Under the pieces are notes generated by a model that was not told where the DNA came from, ran no database searches, and worked only from the letters and a program-made list of their open reading frames with translations. From the NCBI GenBank assembly GCA_959608885.1, contig CAUHSG010000010.1:3933-67932 (forward strand): a stretch of DNA of 64,000 bases, written 5' to 3'. The position numbers and the translations under genes are program-made. Positions 24,914 through 34,352 of this stretch are shown here, one piece after another (the stretch's first letter is position 1; every line of letters begins with the position of its first letter). The DNA is from an uncultured Coriobacteriia bacterium (GTDB taxonomy: Bacteria; Actinomycetota; Coriobacteriia; Coriobacteriales; QAMH01).

Positions 24914-26077
24914 ATGGTGGGAGAGAATCTTCCGCGTTCCCTGAAATGGCAGCCAGCGCTCGAGGGATGGGTTCCCAGCGCGTTGACCACGGCAAATCTT
25001 GATGATGCGGCAGCGCGGCTGACGGTGCTCGACCAGCGTCTCCTGCCACATTCGATTGATTACATCGACTGCTTCACCTCCAAGCAGGTGTGCGACGCAA
25101 TCGAGGAGCTTGCGGTGCGCGGCGCCCCGGCTATCGGCATTGCCGGCGCGTTTGCCCTCGTGTTGTGGGCGAAGAACGAGTGGCCTGTCATCCGCGAGGC
25201 GAAGCGTCAGGCTAATCCCAAGAGCGATGTCGATTCCGTCACCGTGTTTGCGAGCAAGCTCGAGCAGCGTGGTCGAGAGATTGCGGCGGTGCGCCCGACG
25301 GCTGTCAATCTCGCCTGGGCAATCAACGAGCTCGTGGCACCCGCGCGCATGGCGGCTTACCGAGGCGAAAGTGCTGACAGAATCACCGATGACCTCGAAG
25401 AGCATGCCTGCCAGCTCATGGAAGACGAGATCTACTCCTGCAAGCTCATCGGCGAGAACGGTGCCGTGATCATCTCCACGCTCGCCCAGCGCCTGGGCCG
25501 CCCTCTGCGCATCGAAACGCATTGCAATGCCGGTGCGCTCGCGACGGCTGCTTGGGGCACGGCGACGTCCATCATCTACCATGCTTTCGAGAACGGCGAT
25601 GTAGAGAAGGTTTGGGTCGACGAGACCCGTCCCATTGAGCAAGGCGCGCGTCTTACCGCATGGGAGCTCGAGCAAGCCGGCGTGCCCTACACGCTCATCA
25701 GCGACAACATGGCCGGCTCCATCATGGGCCAGGGGCTCGTGGATGCCGTCATCGTTGGTGCCGACCGCGTCTGTGCCAACGGCGATGTGGCGAACAAGAT
25801 CGGCACGTATCCGCTGGCCATCGTGGCGAGCTATCATGGCGTGCCGTTCTTCGTGGCAGCTCCGCACTCGACCTTCGACAAGTCGCTCGTCACGGGCGAT
25901 GAAGTCGTCATCGAGCAACGCGATGCCACCGAGGTGCGCTGCATGCCCTACGGTCACCAATGGCTTCCCATAGCGCCGACCGAGTGCGACGTGTTCAATC
26001 CCGCATTCGACATCACGCCGAACGAGCTCATCACCGGTGTCATCACCGAAACCGGCATCGAATTTGCCGGCGAGTAA
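24914..26077 (+). CDS. mtnA: S-methyl-5-thioribose-1-phosphate isomerase
   Basis: This enzyme isomerises methylthioribose-1-phosphate to methylthioribulose-1-phosphate in methionine salvage (eIF2B-like fold). The 387-residue product shows AVRGAPAIGIAGAFALVLW, the catalytic cysteine region ETHCNAGALATAAWGT, TRPIEQGARLTAWEL, and the catalytic aspartate region GLVDAVIVGADRVCANGDVANKIG, all diagnostic. The ATG at 24914 (MVGENLPRSLKWQ) is preferred over a GTG at 24884. The remaining salvage genes are not in the window; ahcY, another methyl-cycle gene, lies 4 kb away. A family-2 hairpin lies 4 bp past the stop. Confidence 0.93.
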   Translation: MVGENLPRSLKWQPALEGWVPSALTTANLDDAAARLTVLDQRLLPHSIDYIDCFTSKQVCDAIEELAVRGAPAIGIAGAFALVLWAKNEWPVIREAKRQANPKSDVDSVTVFASKLEQRGREIAAVRPTAVNLAWAINELVAPARMAAYRGESADRITDDLEEHACQLMEDEIYSCKLIGENGAVIISTLAQRLGRPLRIETHCNAGALATAAWGTATSIIYHAFENGDVEKVWVDETRPIEQGARLTAWELEQAGVPYTLISDNMAGSIMGQGLVDAVIVGADRVCANGDVANKIGTYPLAIVASYHGVPFFVAAPHSTFDKSLVTGDEVVIEQRDATEVRCMPYGHQWLPIAPTECDVFNPAFDITPNELITGVITETGIEFAGE

Positions 26078-26080
26078 ACT

Positions 26081-26110
26081 GAGACAAAGTGGTCTGACCA
26101 ACCTGTCTCA
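26081..26110. repeat. Repeat family 2 hairpin after mtnA
   Basis: Arms GAGACAAAG / CCTGTCTCA with a perfect core TGGTCTGACCA, 3 bp after the mtnA stop. It could also terminate transcription. Confidence 0.78.
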
Positions 26111-26217
26111 TCGAGCCACTTGCCCGCAGGTACGAGCGGGCGCATCCTCCCCGCCCTGCATGTGGTAAAGTAGCGAGCTTGCAGGGAATCGAACGTAGGC
26201 ATGCAAAGGACGTTTTC

Positions 26218-26772
26218 GTGTTCGGAATAAGTGGCACGGAACTGGTGATTATCCTGTTCTTCGGTTTCCTCATCTTCGGGCCGGAGAAGCTGCCCCAGAT
26301 GGGGCGCACCGTAGGACGGGCAATCAGGCAGTTCAGAAACGCCTCGGAGGCGGCGAACAAGAAATTCAAGGAAGAGGTCGCCGACCCCTTCCAGGAGGCC
26401 ATTGCTCCCTACAAGGACCAGGTCGAAGAGTCGACCAAGCCCATTCAAGAAGACATCTCCGCCATCAACGACACGCTCAACGAGACGAAGAGCATGTTCA
26501 CCGACCCATTCAAGGACATGTTCGGCAGCTCAACGAGCGCTCCCGCGAGCAAGCCCGGTGCGGCGATTTCCGGTGGCGTTGCAAGCGAAGCGACCGCTCC
26601 CACGCCGGCAGCCAACGAGTCGGCATCCGATGACCCATTCGCGTCGGTTCTCGATAACGCGTCCGCCGAAAAGCCCGAGGGCAAACCCATCCCCGAAGCG
26701 GGTGGCACCGTCAAGAAGAAGAGCATGGCGGCGAGTCTCTACGATCTCGATGACGAGAAGGGCGGTGAGTGA
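26218..26772 (+). CDS. tatB: TatA/TatB-family twin-arginine translocase subunit
   Basis: The 184-residue protein opens with MFGISGTELVIILFFGFLIFGPEKLPQMG, the single N-terminal helix and hinge with FGPEKLP that mark TatA/B proteins. An amphipathic helix (GRAIRQFRNASEAANKKFKEEV) follows, then a long Ala/Pro/Ser/Lys tail. With ~180 residues it is longer than typical TatA (~90) and closer in size to TatB, hence the tentative symbol. It may serve both roles. The GTG at 26218 is chosen because the membrane helix would otherwise carry a charged 13-residue leader. It is the first gene of tat-hyp, with tatC starting 1 bp after its stop. Confidence 0.85.
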   Translation: MFGISGTELVIILFFGFLIFGPEKLPQMGRTVGRAIRQFRNASEAANKKFKEEVADPFQEAIAPYKDQVEESTKPIQEDISAINDTLNETKSMFTDPFKDMFGSSTSAPASKPGAAISGGVASEATAPTPAANESASDDPFASVLDNASAEKPEGKPIPEAGGTVKKKSMAASLYDLDDEKGGE

Positions 26773-26773
26773 C

Positions 26774-27535
26774 GTGCCCATCGGTCCCGCACGTATGCCG
26801 CTCATGGACCATATCGGCGAACTGCGCCGTCGCATCGTCATCATCGTCGTCGCGATCGCGGTTACGGTCTGTTTCATGTACCTGCTCGCGCCCTACCTCA
26901 TCGACTTTCTCATCCTTCCCGTGAGCGACTACGTGACCGATGTTTACGTGACCGGCGCGTTCGAGGGTTTCTCTCTGAAGTTCCGCGTAGCGCTCTTCAT
27001 GTCGGTTCTCGTCTGCAGCCCGCTCATCTTCTGGGAGCTACTCGCATTCTTCCTGCCCGCGCTGCGTCCCAACGAGCGCCGTTACGTGCTGCCCACGTTC
27101 TTCGTGGCCGTCGCGCTCTACGTGCTGGGCATGGTGTTCTGCTATTGCTTCTGCCTCAACCCCGCGTTCCAGTTCCTCACGACCGAGAGCATGTCCATCG
27201 GCCAGATTCTTCCGCAGGCAACCGACTACCTGCACTACATCATCCTGTTCGAGCTAGCTTTCGGCCTGGCCTTCGAGCTGCCTCTCGTGGTGTTCTTCCT
27301 CATCTTGTTCAACATCGTTCCCTATAAGAAGATGCGCGCCAGCTGGCGTGGCATTTACGTGGGGCTGCTCGTGCTCGCCGCTGTCGTGACACCGGATGCG
27401 TCGCCTGTGACGATGGGCATCATGTTCGCCGCGCTGCTCGCACTCTACGAGGTATCGCTCGCGGCTGCACGCATCGCGCTCGCGCGCAAGATCAAGCGCC
27501 AGCGCGAGGAAGAGGAAGCGGAGATGGCCGCATAA
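26774..27535 (+). CDS. tatC: Sec-independent protein translocase subunit TatC
   Basis: TatC recognises twin-arginine signal peptides of folded, cofactor-containing exoproteins. The 253-residue protein contains MPLMDHIGELRRRIVIIVV (the conserved HxxELRxR opening), FSLKFRVALFMSVLVCSPLIFWELLAFFLPAL, FELPLVVFFLILFNIV and AAVVTPDASPVTMGIMF, with six membrane spans. The GTG at 26774 has AGAAGGGCGGTGAG just upstream; GTG at 26765 and ATG at 26795 are alternatives. The stop overlaps the hypA start (TAATG), so the export and hydrogenase-maturation genes are translationally coupled, which suggests Tat exports the hydrogenase. Confidence 0.93.
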   Translation: MPIGPARMPLMDHIGELRRRIVIIVVAIAVTVCFMYLLAPYLIDFLILPVSDYVTDVYVTGAFEGFSLKFRVALFMSVLVCSPLIFWELLAFFLPALRPNERRYVLPTFFVAVALYVLGMVFCYCFCLNPAFQFLTTESMSIGQILPQATDYLHYIILFELAFGLAFELPLVVFFLILFNIVPYKKMRASWRGIYVGLLVLAAVVTPDASPVTMGIMFAALLALYEVSLAAARIALARKIKRQREEEEAEMAA

Positions 27536-27906
27536 TGCACGAGTTATCGCTGGTACAGGGCATCTTCGACTCGGTCGTTCCCGTTGCGCGGCAAAACGGC
27601 GCGACCAAGATCACGGGCATCAGGCTCACCATCGGCGAGATGACGATGGTCGTACCCGAGGCAATGGAGTTTGCGTTCGAGGCGCTTTCCGAGGATGATC
27701 CGCTGCTTGCTGGCTGCGTGCTCGAGATGGACTTCGTGGCGCCGAAATCGCGCTGCCTGGACTGCGGCAACGAGTTCGAGCATGATCGCTTCCATAGCCA
27801 CTGCCCCGCGTGTGATTCGGCTGCGACCGTCCTGATTGCGGGACGCGAGCTCGACATCGCTTCCATGGAGATCGAAACGCCCGATGACGAGGATGAGCCT
27901 GCGTAG
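27535..27906 (+). CDS. hypA: [NiFe] hydrogenase nickel incorporation protein HypA
   Basis: HypA binds nickel through its N-terminal MHELSLVQGI (His2) and a structural zinc through two CxxC pairs. Here these are CLDCGNEF and CPACDS at about residues 79-101, normal for the family. The 123-residue length is slightly long because of an acidic tail (ETPDDEDEPA). With HypB it delivers nickel to hydrogenase large subunits. The ATG shares one base with the tatC stop, and hypB begins 62 bp later. No hydrogenase structural genes lie in this window. Confidence 0.95.
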   Translation: MHELSLVQGIFDSVVPVARQNGATKITGIRLTIGEMTMVVPEAMEFAFEALSEDDPLLAGCVLEMDFVAPKSRCLDCGNEFEHDRFHSHCPACDSAATVLIAGRELDIASMEIETPDDEDEPA

Positions 27907-27968
27907 GGCTCAACGTATGGTGCGCCATGGGGCCGATTCCCTCTGGCGCATCGAGAGAGAAGGACGAC

Positions 27969-28619
27969 ATGGCTCACATCGACCTGGAAACCAAGATTCT
28001 GAACAAGAATGACGAAGGCGCTGCGGCAAATCGCGCCCTGCTCGACGAGAAGGGCATCTACATGGTCAACGTGCTGGCGAGCCCCGGGTCGGGCAAGACC
28101 TCGACCATCGTGGCGACCATCAATGCGCTGCGCGACAAATACAACATTGCCGTCATCGAGGGCGATATCGCGAGCGACGTCGATTCGCAGACCATCAAGG
28201 CCCTGGGTATTCCCGCGGTGCAGATCAACACTGCCGGTGCCTGTCATCTCGAGAGCGACATGCTGCGTCGCGCCCTTGACGTGCTCGACTTGGACGACAT
28301 CGACCTCATCTTCATCGAAAACGTGGGGAACCTCGTATGCCCGGCGGACTTCTACCTGGGCGAGAATATCAAGATGATGATCCTGTCGGTGCCCGAAGGC
28401 GATGACAAGCCACTCAAGTACCCCGGCATGTTCCAGGTGGCCGATGCCATCATCCTCAACAAGGTCGACGTGATGCCGGCCTTCACCTTTGACAAGGCGC
28501 TTTTCGACGAGCACATCGAGCGCCTCAACCCTGGCGCGCCGAGCTTTGCCATCGCCGCAACCAAGGGTGACGGCGTTGACGAGTGGGCCGACTGGCACTC
28601 TGCCCAGATCCACAAATGA
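27969..28619 (+). CDS. hypB: Hydrogenase nickel incorporation GTPase HypB
   Basis: HypB is a SIMIBI GTPase that powers nickel transfer from HypA. The 216-residue protein has the P-loop VLASPGSGKTSTIVATI (about residue 38), the switch/metal region INTAGACHLESDM with the conserved Cys-His, FIENVGNLVCPADF, and the base-specificity motif ILNKVDVMP. The histidine-rich nickel-storage N-terminus found in some homologues is absent. The ATG at 27969 follows AGAGAGAAGGAC. The TGA stop overlaps the first REP of an inverted pair. Confidence 0.95.
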   Translation: MAHIDLETKILNKNDEGAAANRALLDEKGIYMVNVLASPGSGKTSTIVATINALRDKYNIAVIEGDIASDVDSQTIKALGIPAVQINTAGACHLESDMLRRALDVLDLDDIDLIFIENVGNLVCPADFYLGENIKMMILSVPEGDDKPLKYPGMFQVADAIILNKVDVMPAFTFDKALFDEHIERLNPGAPSFAIAATKGDGVDEWADWHSAQIHK

Positions 28620-28707
28620 GACAAAGGCCGCCGGGGCGCTTTTGTCTGGTTGTGGGACCGGCGTCTCGAAACCAGACAAAAGCGCCCCGGCGGCATTTGT
28701 CTGGTTT
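28620..28707. repeat. REPIN (inverted REP pair) between hypB and ahcY
   Basis: Left REP 28620-28650 (reverse core GCCGCCGGGGCGC) and right REP 28669-28707 (forward core GCGCCCCGGCGGC) are exact reverse complements in the core, separated by 18 bp. The pair sits between convergent genes and could act as a bidirectional terminator. Confidence 0.9.
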
Positions 28708-28726
28708 CCCCTTATTGCGGCCCGGC

Positions 28727-29986
<1,260 letters not shown>

Positions 29987-30051
29987 GGGTTCCTCCTCGA
30001 TGAAATGACACGCTGCACATACTATCACGGGTGGAGATACCAGCAGCAAAT

Positions 30052-30087
30052 AAGACAAAGTTGCCCCGGCGATATTTGTCTGGTTTG
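30052..30087. repeat. REP family 1, single copy (forward core)
   Basis: AGACAAAG / ATTTGTCTGG arms surround TTGCCCCGGCGAT. Its right arm touches the first iron-box palindrome. Confidence 0.85.
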
Positions 30088-30103
30088 TTAGAATATGCTA
30101 ACA
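30086..30103. promoter_or_regulatory. Candidate DtxR-type operator upstream of the FeoB-associated gene
   Basis: TGTTAGAATATGCTAACA is a perfect 6+6 palindrome with 6-bp spacer, 7 bp before the start codon. The same half-sites recur before feoB and feoA. Confidence 0.7.
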
Positions 30104-30110
30104 TTTGGGT

Positions 30111-30371
30111 ATGAACATAGCGAGTTGGATCATACTCATCATCGTTGCCGTATGGATTGGCGTCGCCATCAAGGTCGCCTTCTTCGGCGGCTTTGGCAAG
30201 AAGGGGCGCTCATGCCACGGCGCACGCCACGATGCCAGCCTGCCGAGCGACGAAGACCTCAGGCTTCCGAGCGCCTGTATTGGTTGCAACAAGGGAAGCT
30301 GCGCGGACTGTGCAAGCGCATCCGGCAAACGCGACATCCCCACACCCACCGTCCGCGAATCGCGAGGATAA
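30111..30371 (+). CDS. FeoB-associated Cys-rich membrane protein
   Basis: The 86-residue protein has one N-terminal membrane segment (MNIASWIILIIVAVWIGVAIKVAFF) and a soluble part with CIGCNKGSCADC, the cysteine cluster of the FeoB-associated Cys-rich family. Such peptides accompany FeoB and are thought to aid ferrous iron uptake, but the mechanism is unknown. The start ATG at 30111 lies 7 bp after a palindromic box shared with feoA and feoB, so iron-responsive control by the neighbouring DtxR-type regulator is likely. Confidence 0.82.
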   Translation: MNIASWIILIIVAVWIGVAIKVAFFGGFGKKGRSCHGARHDASLPSDEDLRLPSACIGCNKGSCADCASASGKRDIPTPTVRESRG

Positions 30372-30414
30372 ATGTGGGGCAGGGACACTATGCTGCGTCC
30401 CCGGTGTTCCCGTC

Positions 30415-30476
30415 TTTGCCTCATTACCGAATGGTCCCTTTCGGTAATGAGGCAAATGACCTGTCCATTTGTCTCA
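30415..30476. repeat. Compound hairpin: 17-bp inverted repeat fused to a family-2 repeat
   Basis: TTTGCCTCATTACCGAA (30415-30431) pairs perfectly with 30440-30456, leaving an 8-base loop. The right half also serves as the left arm of a family-2 copy (TGAGGCAAA / TTTGTCTCA around TGACCTGTCCA, to 30476), so the two hairpins exclude each other. Confidence 0.75.
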
Positions 30477-30550
30477 TGTCTCGCGCATGATTGCATCGTC
30501 TGCATTATCCACAAATCAAGATAAAGAGGCGCATGTTTATTCGCACGTAG

Positions 30551-30556
30551 TATAAT
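30551..30556 (+). promoter_or_regulatory. -10 element of the DtxR-type regulator gene
   Basis: A consensus TATAAT lies 39 bp before the GTG start; no good -35 hexamer is seen at 16-18 bp. Confidence 0.5.
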
Positions 30557-30594
30557 GAGCTCACTTTCATTCCCCAAAGCGAGCGGAGCTGCGC

Positions 30595-31014
30595 GTGGCA
30601 ATCGGCGATCTTACCCCCTCATACGAGGACTACATCGAGGCCATCTACGACCTCGCCCTGCACGGCGATGGGTCGGTGCGCTCTACCGACGTGGCCGATG
30701 CCCTCGGCTTTTCGAAGGCGAGCGTCGCCCGTGCAACCAAGAATCTGCGCGAGATGGGCTACATCGAACAGGAGCGCTACGGGGAAATCACGCTTACGCC
30801 TGCAGGCAAGGAATACGGCGAGCACATCCTCATGCGCCATCGCGTGCTGCGCGCCTTCCTCATCGATGCCCTCGGCGTGGACGAAGAAGCGGCCAATCGC
30901 GAGGCGTGCATGATGGAACACGCCATCAGCGAGGACACGATGGATAAGTGGATCGCCTGGTACGAGGAAAACTACGGCCCTGTCTCCGAGACGCCCGCAA
31001 GCACAAGAATGTAG
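30595..31014 (+). CDS. DtxR/MntR-family metal-dependent transcriptional repressor
   Basis: The 139-residue protein has the N-terminal winged helix of DtxR/MntR (PSYEDYIEAIYDLALHGDGSVRSTDVADALGFSKASVARATKNLREMGYIEQERYGEITLT) and the dimerisation/metal-binding domain (EHILMRHRVLRAFLIDALGVDEEAANREACMMEHAISEDTMDKW) with the C/E..H ligand residues CMMEHAIS. The SH3-like third domain of full DtxR is absent, as in MntR and IdeR-short relatives. The GTG start at 30595 follows GAGCGGAG. With FeoB facing it across a REP and four matching palindromes in the neighbourhood, Fe(II) is the probable co-repressor. Confidence 0.9.
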   Translation: MAIGDLTPSYEDYIEAIYDLALHGDGSVRSTDVADALGFSKASVARATKNLREMGYIEQERYGEITLTPAGKEYGEHILMRHRVLRAFLIDALGVDEEAANREACMMEHAISEDTMDKWIAWYEENYGPVSETPASTRM

Positions 31015-31082
31015 ACTCCCAAACGCAGGAAACGCCCCGTGAGGGGCGCTTCCCGGAGAGAGGGAGGGCATGTTTGAGATGG

Positions 31083-31120
31083 AACCAGACAAAAGTCGCC
31101 GGGGCAGTTTTGTCTGGTTT
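31083..31120. repeat. REP family 1, single copy (reverse core)
   Basis: Full AACCAGACAAAA / TTTTGTCTGGTTT arms around GTCGCCGGGGCAG, lying directly against the feoB stop codon. Confidence 0.9.
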
Positions 31121-33809
31121 ACGTGGCTACCTTTACGGCCGTGTCCACATGGGCGGGCGCGGCGGGCTTGCTGGCCGGGCGGAAGAGCGCCCATAGCAGC
31201 GCCGCGACAAACACGATGGCAACGATGGTTCCCAGACTGAAGACACCGGTGACGACCCATGCGCCAACCTGGAAGATGATGAGCGAAATCACGTAGGCAA
31301 ATCCGCACTCCCAGCCGATGGCAGCCCAGAACCACTTGTTGAAGCCACCCATCTCGCGCTTGATGGCGCCCATGGCCGCGAAGCACGGCGCGCAGAGCAG
31401 CTGGAAGGTCATGAAGGCGAAGGCCGCGACCGGCACGAGCAGGGCAGAACCAGTCGTCGCCGCGAGCGACGCCATGTAGGCACTGGTCCACGCGACGTTG
31501 GGATCGCCACCGTACACCACGGCCATGGTCGAGATGACGTTCTCCTTTGCGATGAGACCGGTGATGACGGTGGACGCGCATTCCCAGTTGTTGAAGCCGA
31601 GCGGCGCGAATATCCACGCGAAGGCATTGCCGAAGTAGGCGAGGAACGAGTAATCCATCAGATCCTCGCCGACCCACATGAACTGGCCCTCGTAGATACC
31701 GTAACCTGACAGGAACCAGACCACGATGGTGGCGAGCAGGATGATGGTGCCCGCCTTCTTGATGAAGGCCCAGGCGCGATCCCACATACTGCGCAACAGG
31801 TCGACGAAGCGCGGCAGGCGGTATTCAGGCAGCTCCATGACATAGGGGGTGACCTTGCCCATGAAGGGCCTGGTCTTGCGCAGGATGATGCCCGAGATAA
31901 TGATGGCGGCGATGCCCATGAAGTACGCCAGCGGGGCGACCCACCACACGCCACCGAAAATGGCTGTCGCGATGAGGGCGATAATCGGTAGCTTGGCCGA
32001 GCACGGCATGAAGGTCGTGGTCATGACCGTAAGGCGACGGGCACTCTCGGACTCGATGGTACGCGAGGCCATGATACCCGGCACACCGCAACCGGTGCCG
32101 ACGATCATGGGCACGAAGGTCTTGCCCGACAGGCCGAAGCGGCGGAAGAGGCGGTCGAGGATGAAGGTGACGCGGGCCATGTAGCCGCAGGCTTCGAGAA
32201 TCGCCAGCAGGAAGAACAGGATCATGATCTGCGGCACGAAGCCGAGCACGGCCCCCACGCCGGCGACGACGCCGTCCATGATTAGGTCGTAGAGCCAGCC
32301 GGCGCATCCGACGGCCTCGAGCGCTGTGCCGATGAGAACGGGGATGCCGGGAATCCAGATGCCGTAGGCGCTCGGATCCTCGGGCGCGGGCACGCCGACG
32401 CCCTGGGTGATGACCTCACTGGTCTCCTCATCGGCGGATTCGCTGTCAAAGCTGTAGACGACGGCCTCGGCCGATCCCTCGCGACCCTCGGCGGCGATTT
32501 GCTCGTTACGCGCATCGGCGAGGGCCTGCGCCTGTGCCTCACCCGCTTCGCCGTAGTACACGAAGTAGTCGGTCTCCATGGCGGATTCCTCGTCAACCGA
32601 GGTGTATTCGGCCACGAAGCCGGAGCTGGCAGCGTCTTGCTCGAACTCGGCAAGGGCAGCCCGGAATTCCGGAGACTCGAGGTCAGCGCCCTCTTCGGCT
32701 TCCTCACCGATGAACGCCGCTATCGTATCAGTGTTGACGCCCGCCTCGCCGGCTTGCGTCAGGTACTCGCTGATGGCAGTTTGCGCCTCGTCATAAGGCT
32801 CGGTCGCGGCATCAAGGGCAGATTGTGCTGTGCCCTCGGTTGACACGATTGCCACCGGGTCGAGGTACCACCCGTCACCGAAGACGCCGTCGTTGGCCCA
32901 GTCGGTCGCGTAGGTACCGACGGTGCTGATGGAGATGTAGTAGATGAACGTGATGATCACGACGAAAATCGGCAGCGCGAGGATGCGGTTGGTGAGCACG
33001 CTGTCGACCTTCTCGGAGATGGTCGCACCGGAAACAGCGCGCTTGTGGACGCGCTTGATGAAGCCCTCGATATAGCGATAGCGCTCATTGGTGATGATGG
33101 CATCCGACGAGTCGTCGAAGAGCACCTCGGCCTCAAGGATGATGTCATCGCAGTTGACCTTCGTGCCGATTTCCTCGACAGCTTCCTTGTCGCGCTCGAA
33201 GAGCTTGATGGCGTAGTAGCGGCGCATGTTGTTGGGCATGACGCTGGGAAGCTTGTTCTCGATCTTGGTGAGGGCGGCTTCGAGCTCGGGAGTGAAACGG
33301 ACGGACTGCGGGACAACGCCCTCGCGCGCCGCCTTCACGGCAGTGGTGACCAGGTCTTCGAGACCGTCGCCCTTGAGTGCCGAAATCTCGACGACCGGCA
33401 CCTGAAGCTGCTCGGAGAGCTCCTTGGACTTGATGGTATAGCCGCGCTTCTTCACGATATCCATCTGGTTGAGCGCGACCACCACGGGCACGCCGAATTC
33501 CATGAGCTGCGTGGTCAGGTAGAGATTACGCTCGAGGTTGGACGCATCGACGATGTCGATGATGACGTCGGGGCGGCCGTCGACCAGATAATTGCGCGAG
33601 ATGACCTCCTCGCTCGAGTACGGGGATAGCGAGTAGATGCCCGGCAGGTCGACGAACTGGACGTTCTTGTCGCTCTTGAGATGGCCGGTCTTTCGTTCCA
33701 CCGTCACGCCGGGCCAGTTGCCCACGTATTGATGGTTGCCGGTAAGTTGGTTGAACAGCGTCGTCTTACCTGAGTTGGGGTTGCCCACCAGCGCAATGGT
33801 CGTTTCCAT
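31119..33809 (-). CDS. feoB: Ferrous iron transport protein B with a large extracytoplasmic insertion
   Basis: The 896-residue Fe(II) transporter begins with the GTPase domain (GNPNSGKTTLFNQL G1; VERKTGHL; VDLPGIYSLSPYS G3; LNQMDIVKKRG G4) and a helical GDI-like region (to about 270). The membrane part contains the Gate motifs GTGCGVPGIMASRT with TTTFMPCSAKLPI. Between the first membrane helix (IFVVIITFIYYISI, about 290) and the second, about residues 310-480 form an acidic Ala/Glu-rich insertion (YLTQAGEAGVNTDTIAAFIGE...FVAEYTSVDEESAM...) not found in E. coli FeoB (773 residues). It is topologically outside the cell. An operator-like palindrome and a family-2 hairpin lie upstream, so it has its own promoter region distinct from feoA. 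Confidence 0.95.
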   Translation of the reverse strand: METTIALVGNPNSGKTTLFNQLTGNHQYVGNWPGVTVERKTGHLKSDKNVQFVDLPGIYSLSPYSSEEVISRNYLVDGRPDVIIDIVDASNLERNLYLTTQLMEFGVPVVVALNQMDIVKKRGYTIKSKELSEQLQVPVVEISALKGDGLEDLVTTAVKAAREGVVPQSVRFTPELEAALTKIENKLPSVMPNNMRRYYAIKLFERDKEAVEEIGTKVNCDDIILEAEVLFDDSSDAIITNERYRYIEGFIKRVHKRAVSGATISEKVDSVLTNRILALPIFVVIITFIYYISISTVGTYATDWANDGVFGDGWYLDPVAIVSTEGTAQSALDAATEPYDEAQTAISEYLTQAGEAGVNTDTIAAFIGEEAEEGADLESPEFRAALAEFEQDAASSGFVAEYTSVDEESAMETDYFVYYGEAGEAQAQALADARNEQIAAEGREGSAEAVVYSFDSESADEETSEVITQGVGVPAPEDPSAYGIWIPGIPVLIGTALEAVGCAGWLYDLIMDGVVAGVGAVLGFVPQIMILFFLLAILEACGYMARVTFILDRLFRRFGLSGKTFVPMIVGTGCGVPGIMASRTIESESARRLTVMTTTFMPCSAKLPIIALIATAIFGGVWWVAPLAYFMGIAAIIISGIILRKTRPFMGKVTPYVMELPEYRLPRFVDLLRSMWDRAWAFIKKAGTIILLATIVVWFLSGYGIYEGQFMWVGEDLMDYSFLAYFGNAFAWIFAPLGFNNWECASTVITGLIAKENVISTMAVVYGGDPNVAWTSAYMASLAATTGSALLVPVAAFAFMTFQLLCAPCFAAMGAIKREMGGFNKWFWAAIGWECGFAYVISLIIFQVGAWVVTGVFSLGTIVAIVFVAALLWALFRPASKPAAPAHVDTAVKVAT

Positions 33810-33845
33810 GTCGTGCTTTCTTCCTCTCCGCGCCTTTGATTCCGA

Positions 33846-33876
33846 ATGAGACAGATGCTCTGAGCAGCTGTCTCAT
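33846..33876. repeat. Repeat family 2 hairpin upstream of feoB
   Basis: ATGAGACA / TGTCTCAT arms with core GATGCTCTGAGCAGC. The inner TGCTCTGAGCA is a different but still self-complementary core. Confidence 0.78.
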
Positions 33877-33877
33877 T

Positions 33878-33895
33878 TGTTAGCAACAACTAACA
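33878..33895. promoter_or_regulatory. Candidate DtxR-type operator upstream of feoB
   Basis: TGTTAGCAACAACTAACA has the same TGTTAG-N6-CTAACA arms as the box at 30086. Confidence 0.7.
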
Positions 33896-33954
33896 GCAGT
33901 GCAAAAAGATGGCCTGGCATAAGGGGGTAGCCAGCCCATCGTCTTACCGAGTGG

Positions 33955-34179
33955 TTAGACCGCCTGGACCTCGATCTTTTCGAGGTCGGACTTGCGTAGC
34001 GACAGGTGATAGCCGCGCACGGTCAAGTCGACGGGATCTCCCAACGGGGCGACCTTATCCACCCTGATTTGCGCGCCCTTGGTAATGCCCATGTCCATGA
34101 TGCGACGACGGGTGGCGCCCTCGTCGCGCAAACGCACAACCGTACACGTTGACCCGGGCTCGATATCAGACAGCGTCAT
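33955..34179 (-). CDS. feoA: Ferrous iron transport protein A
   Basis: The 74-residue SH3-like FeoA protein supports FeoB activity. Motifs are MTLSDIEPGSTCTVVRL, EGATRRRIMDMGITKGAQIRV and APLGDPVDLTVRGYHLSLRKSDLEKI. The ATG at 34179 is preceded by GGAGGTTGTT. Two palindromic boxes lie just upstream. feoA and feoB are on the same strand but separated by 145 bp containing another operator and a hairpin, so they may be regulated as two iron-responsive units. Confidence 0.93.
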   Translation of the reverse strand: MTLSDIEPGSTCTVVRLRDEGATRRRIMDMGITKGAQIRVDKVAPLGDPVDLTVRGYHLSLRKSDLEKIEVQAV

Positions 34180-34191
34180 AACAACCTCCAT

Positions 34192-34230
34192 AGTTAGCAA
34201 ATGTTAACTATATATTAGACTTAGCTAACT
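34192..34230. promoter_or_regulatory. Tandem DtxR-type operators upstream of feoA
   Basis: Two boxes, AGTTAG-N6-TTAACT (34192-34209) and TATTAG-N6-CTAACT (34213-34230), have centres 21 bp apart, two helical turns. They overlap the AT-rich promoter region 13-50 bp upstream of the feoA start. Confidence 0.65.
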
Positions 34231-34352
34231 TATTGTCAATGCACATTTTGGGATTATTTTGCGGAGTGGGACAGACGGCCTATCCATTTGCTCCGCTTTG
34301 TCCCCCCCTGTCCCGGCCCATTAATCCGCATGTGGCCGAACACATGCACGAT

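Noticed and set aside
30505..30513. Perfect DnaA box TTATCCACA
   Set aside because: A single 9-mer match in 64 kb is close to chance, and it lies 30 kb from the gyrB end with no cluster of boxes.
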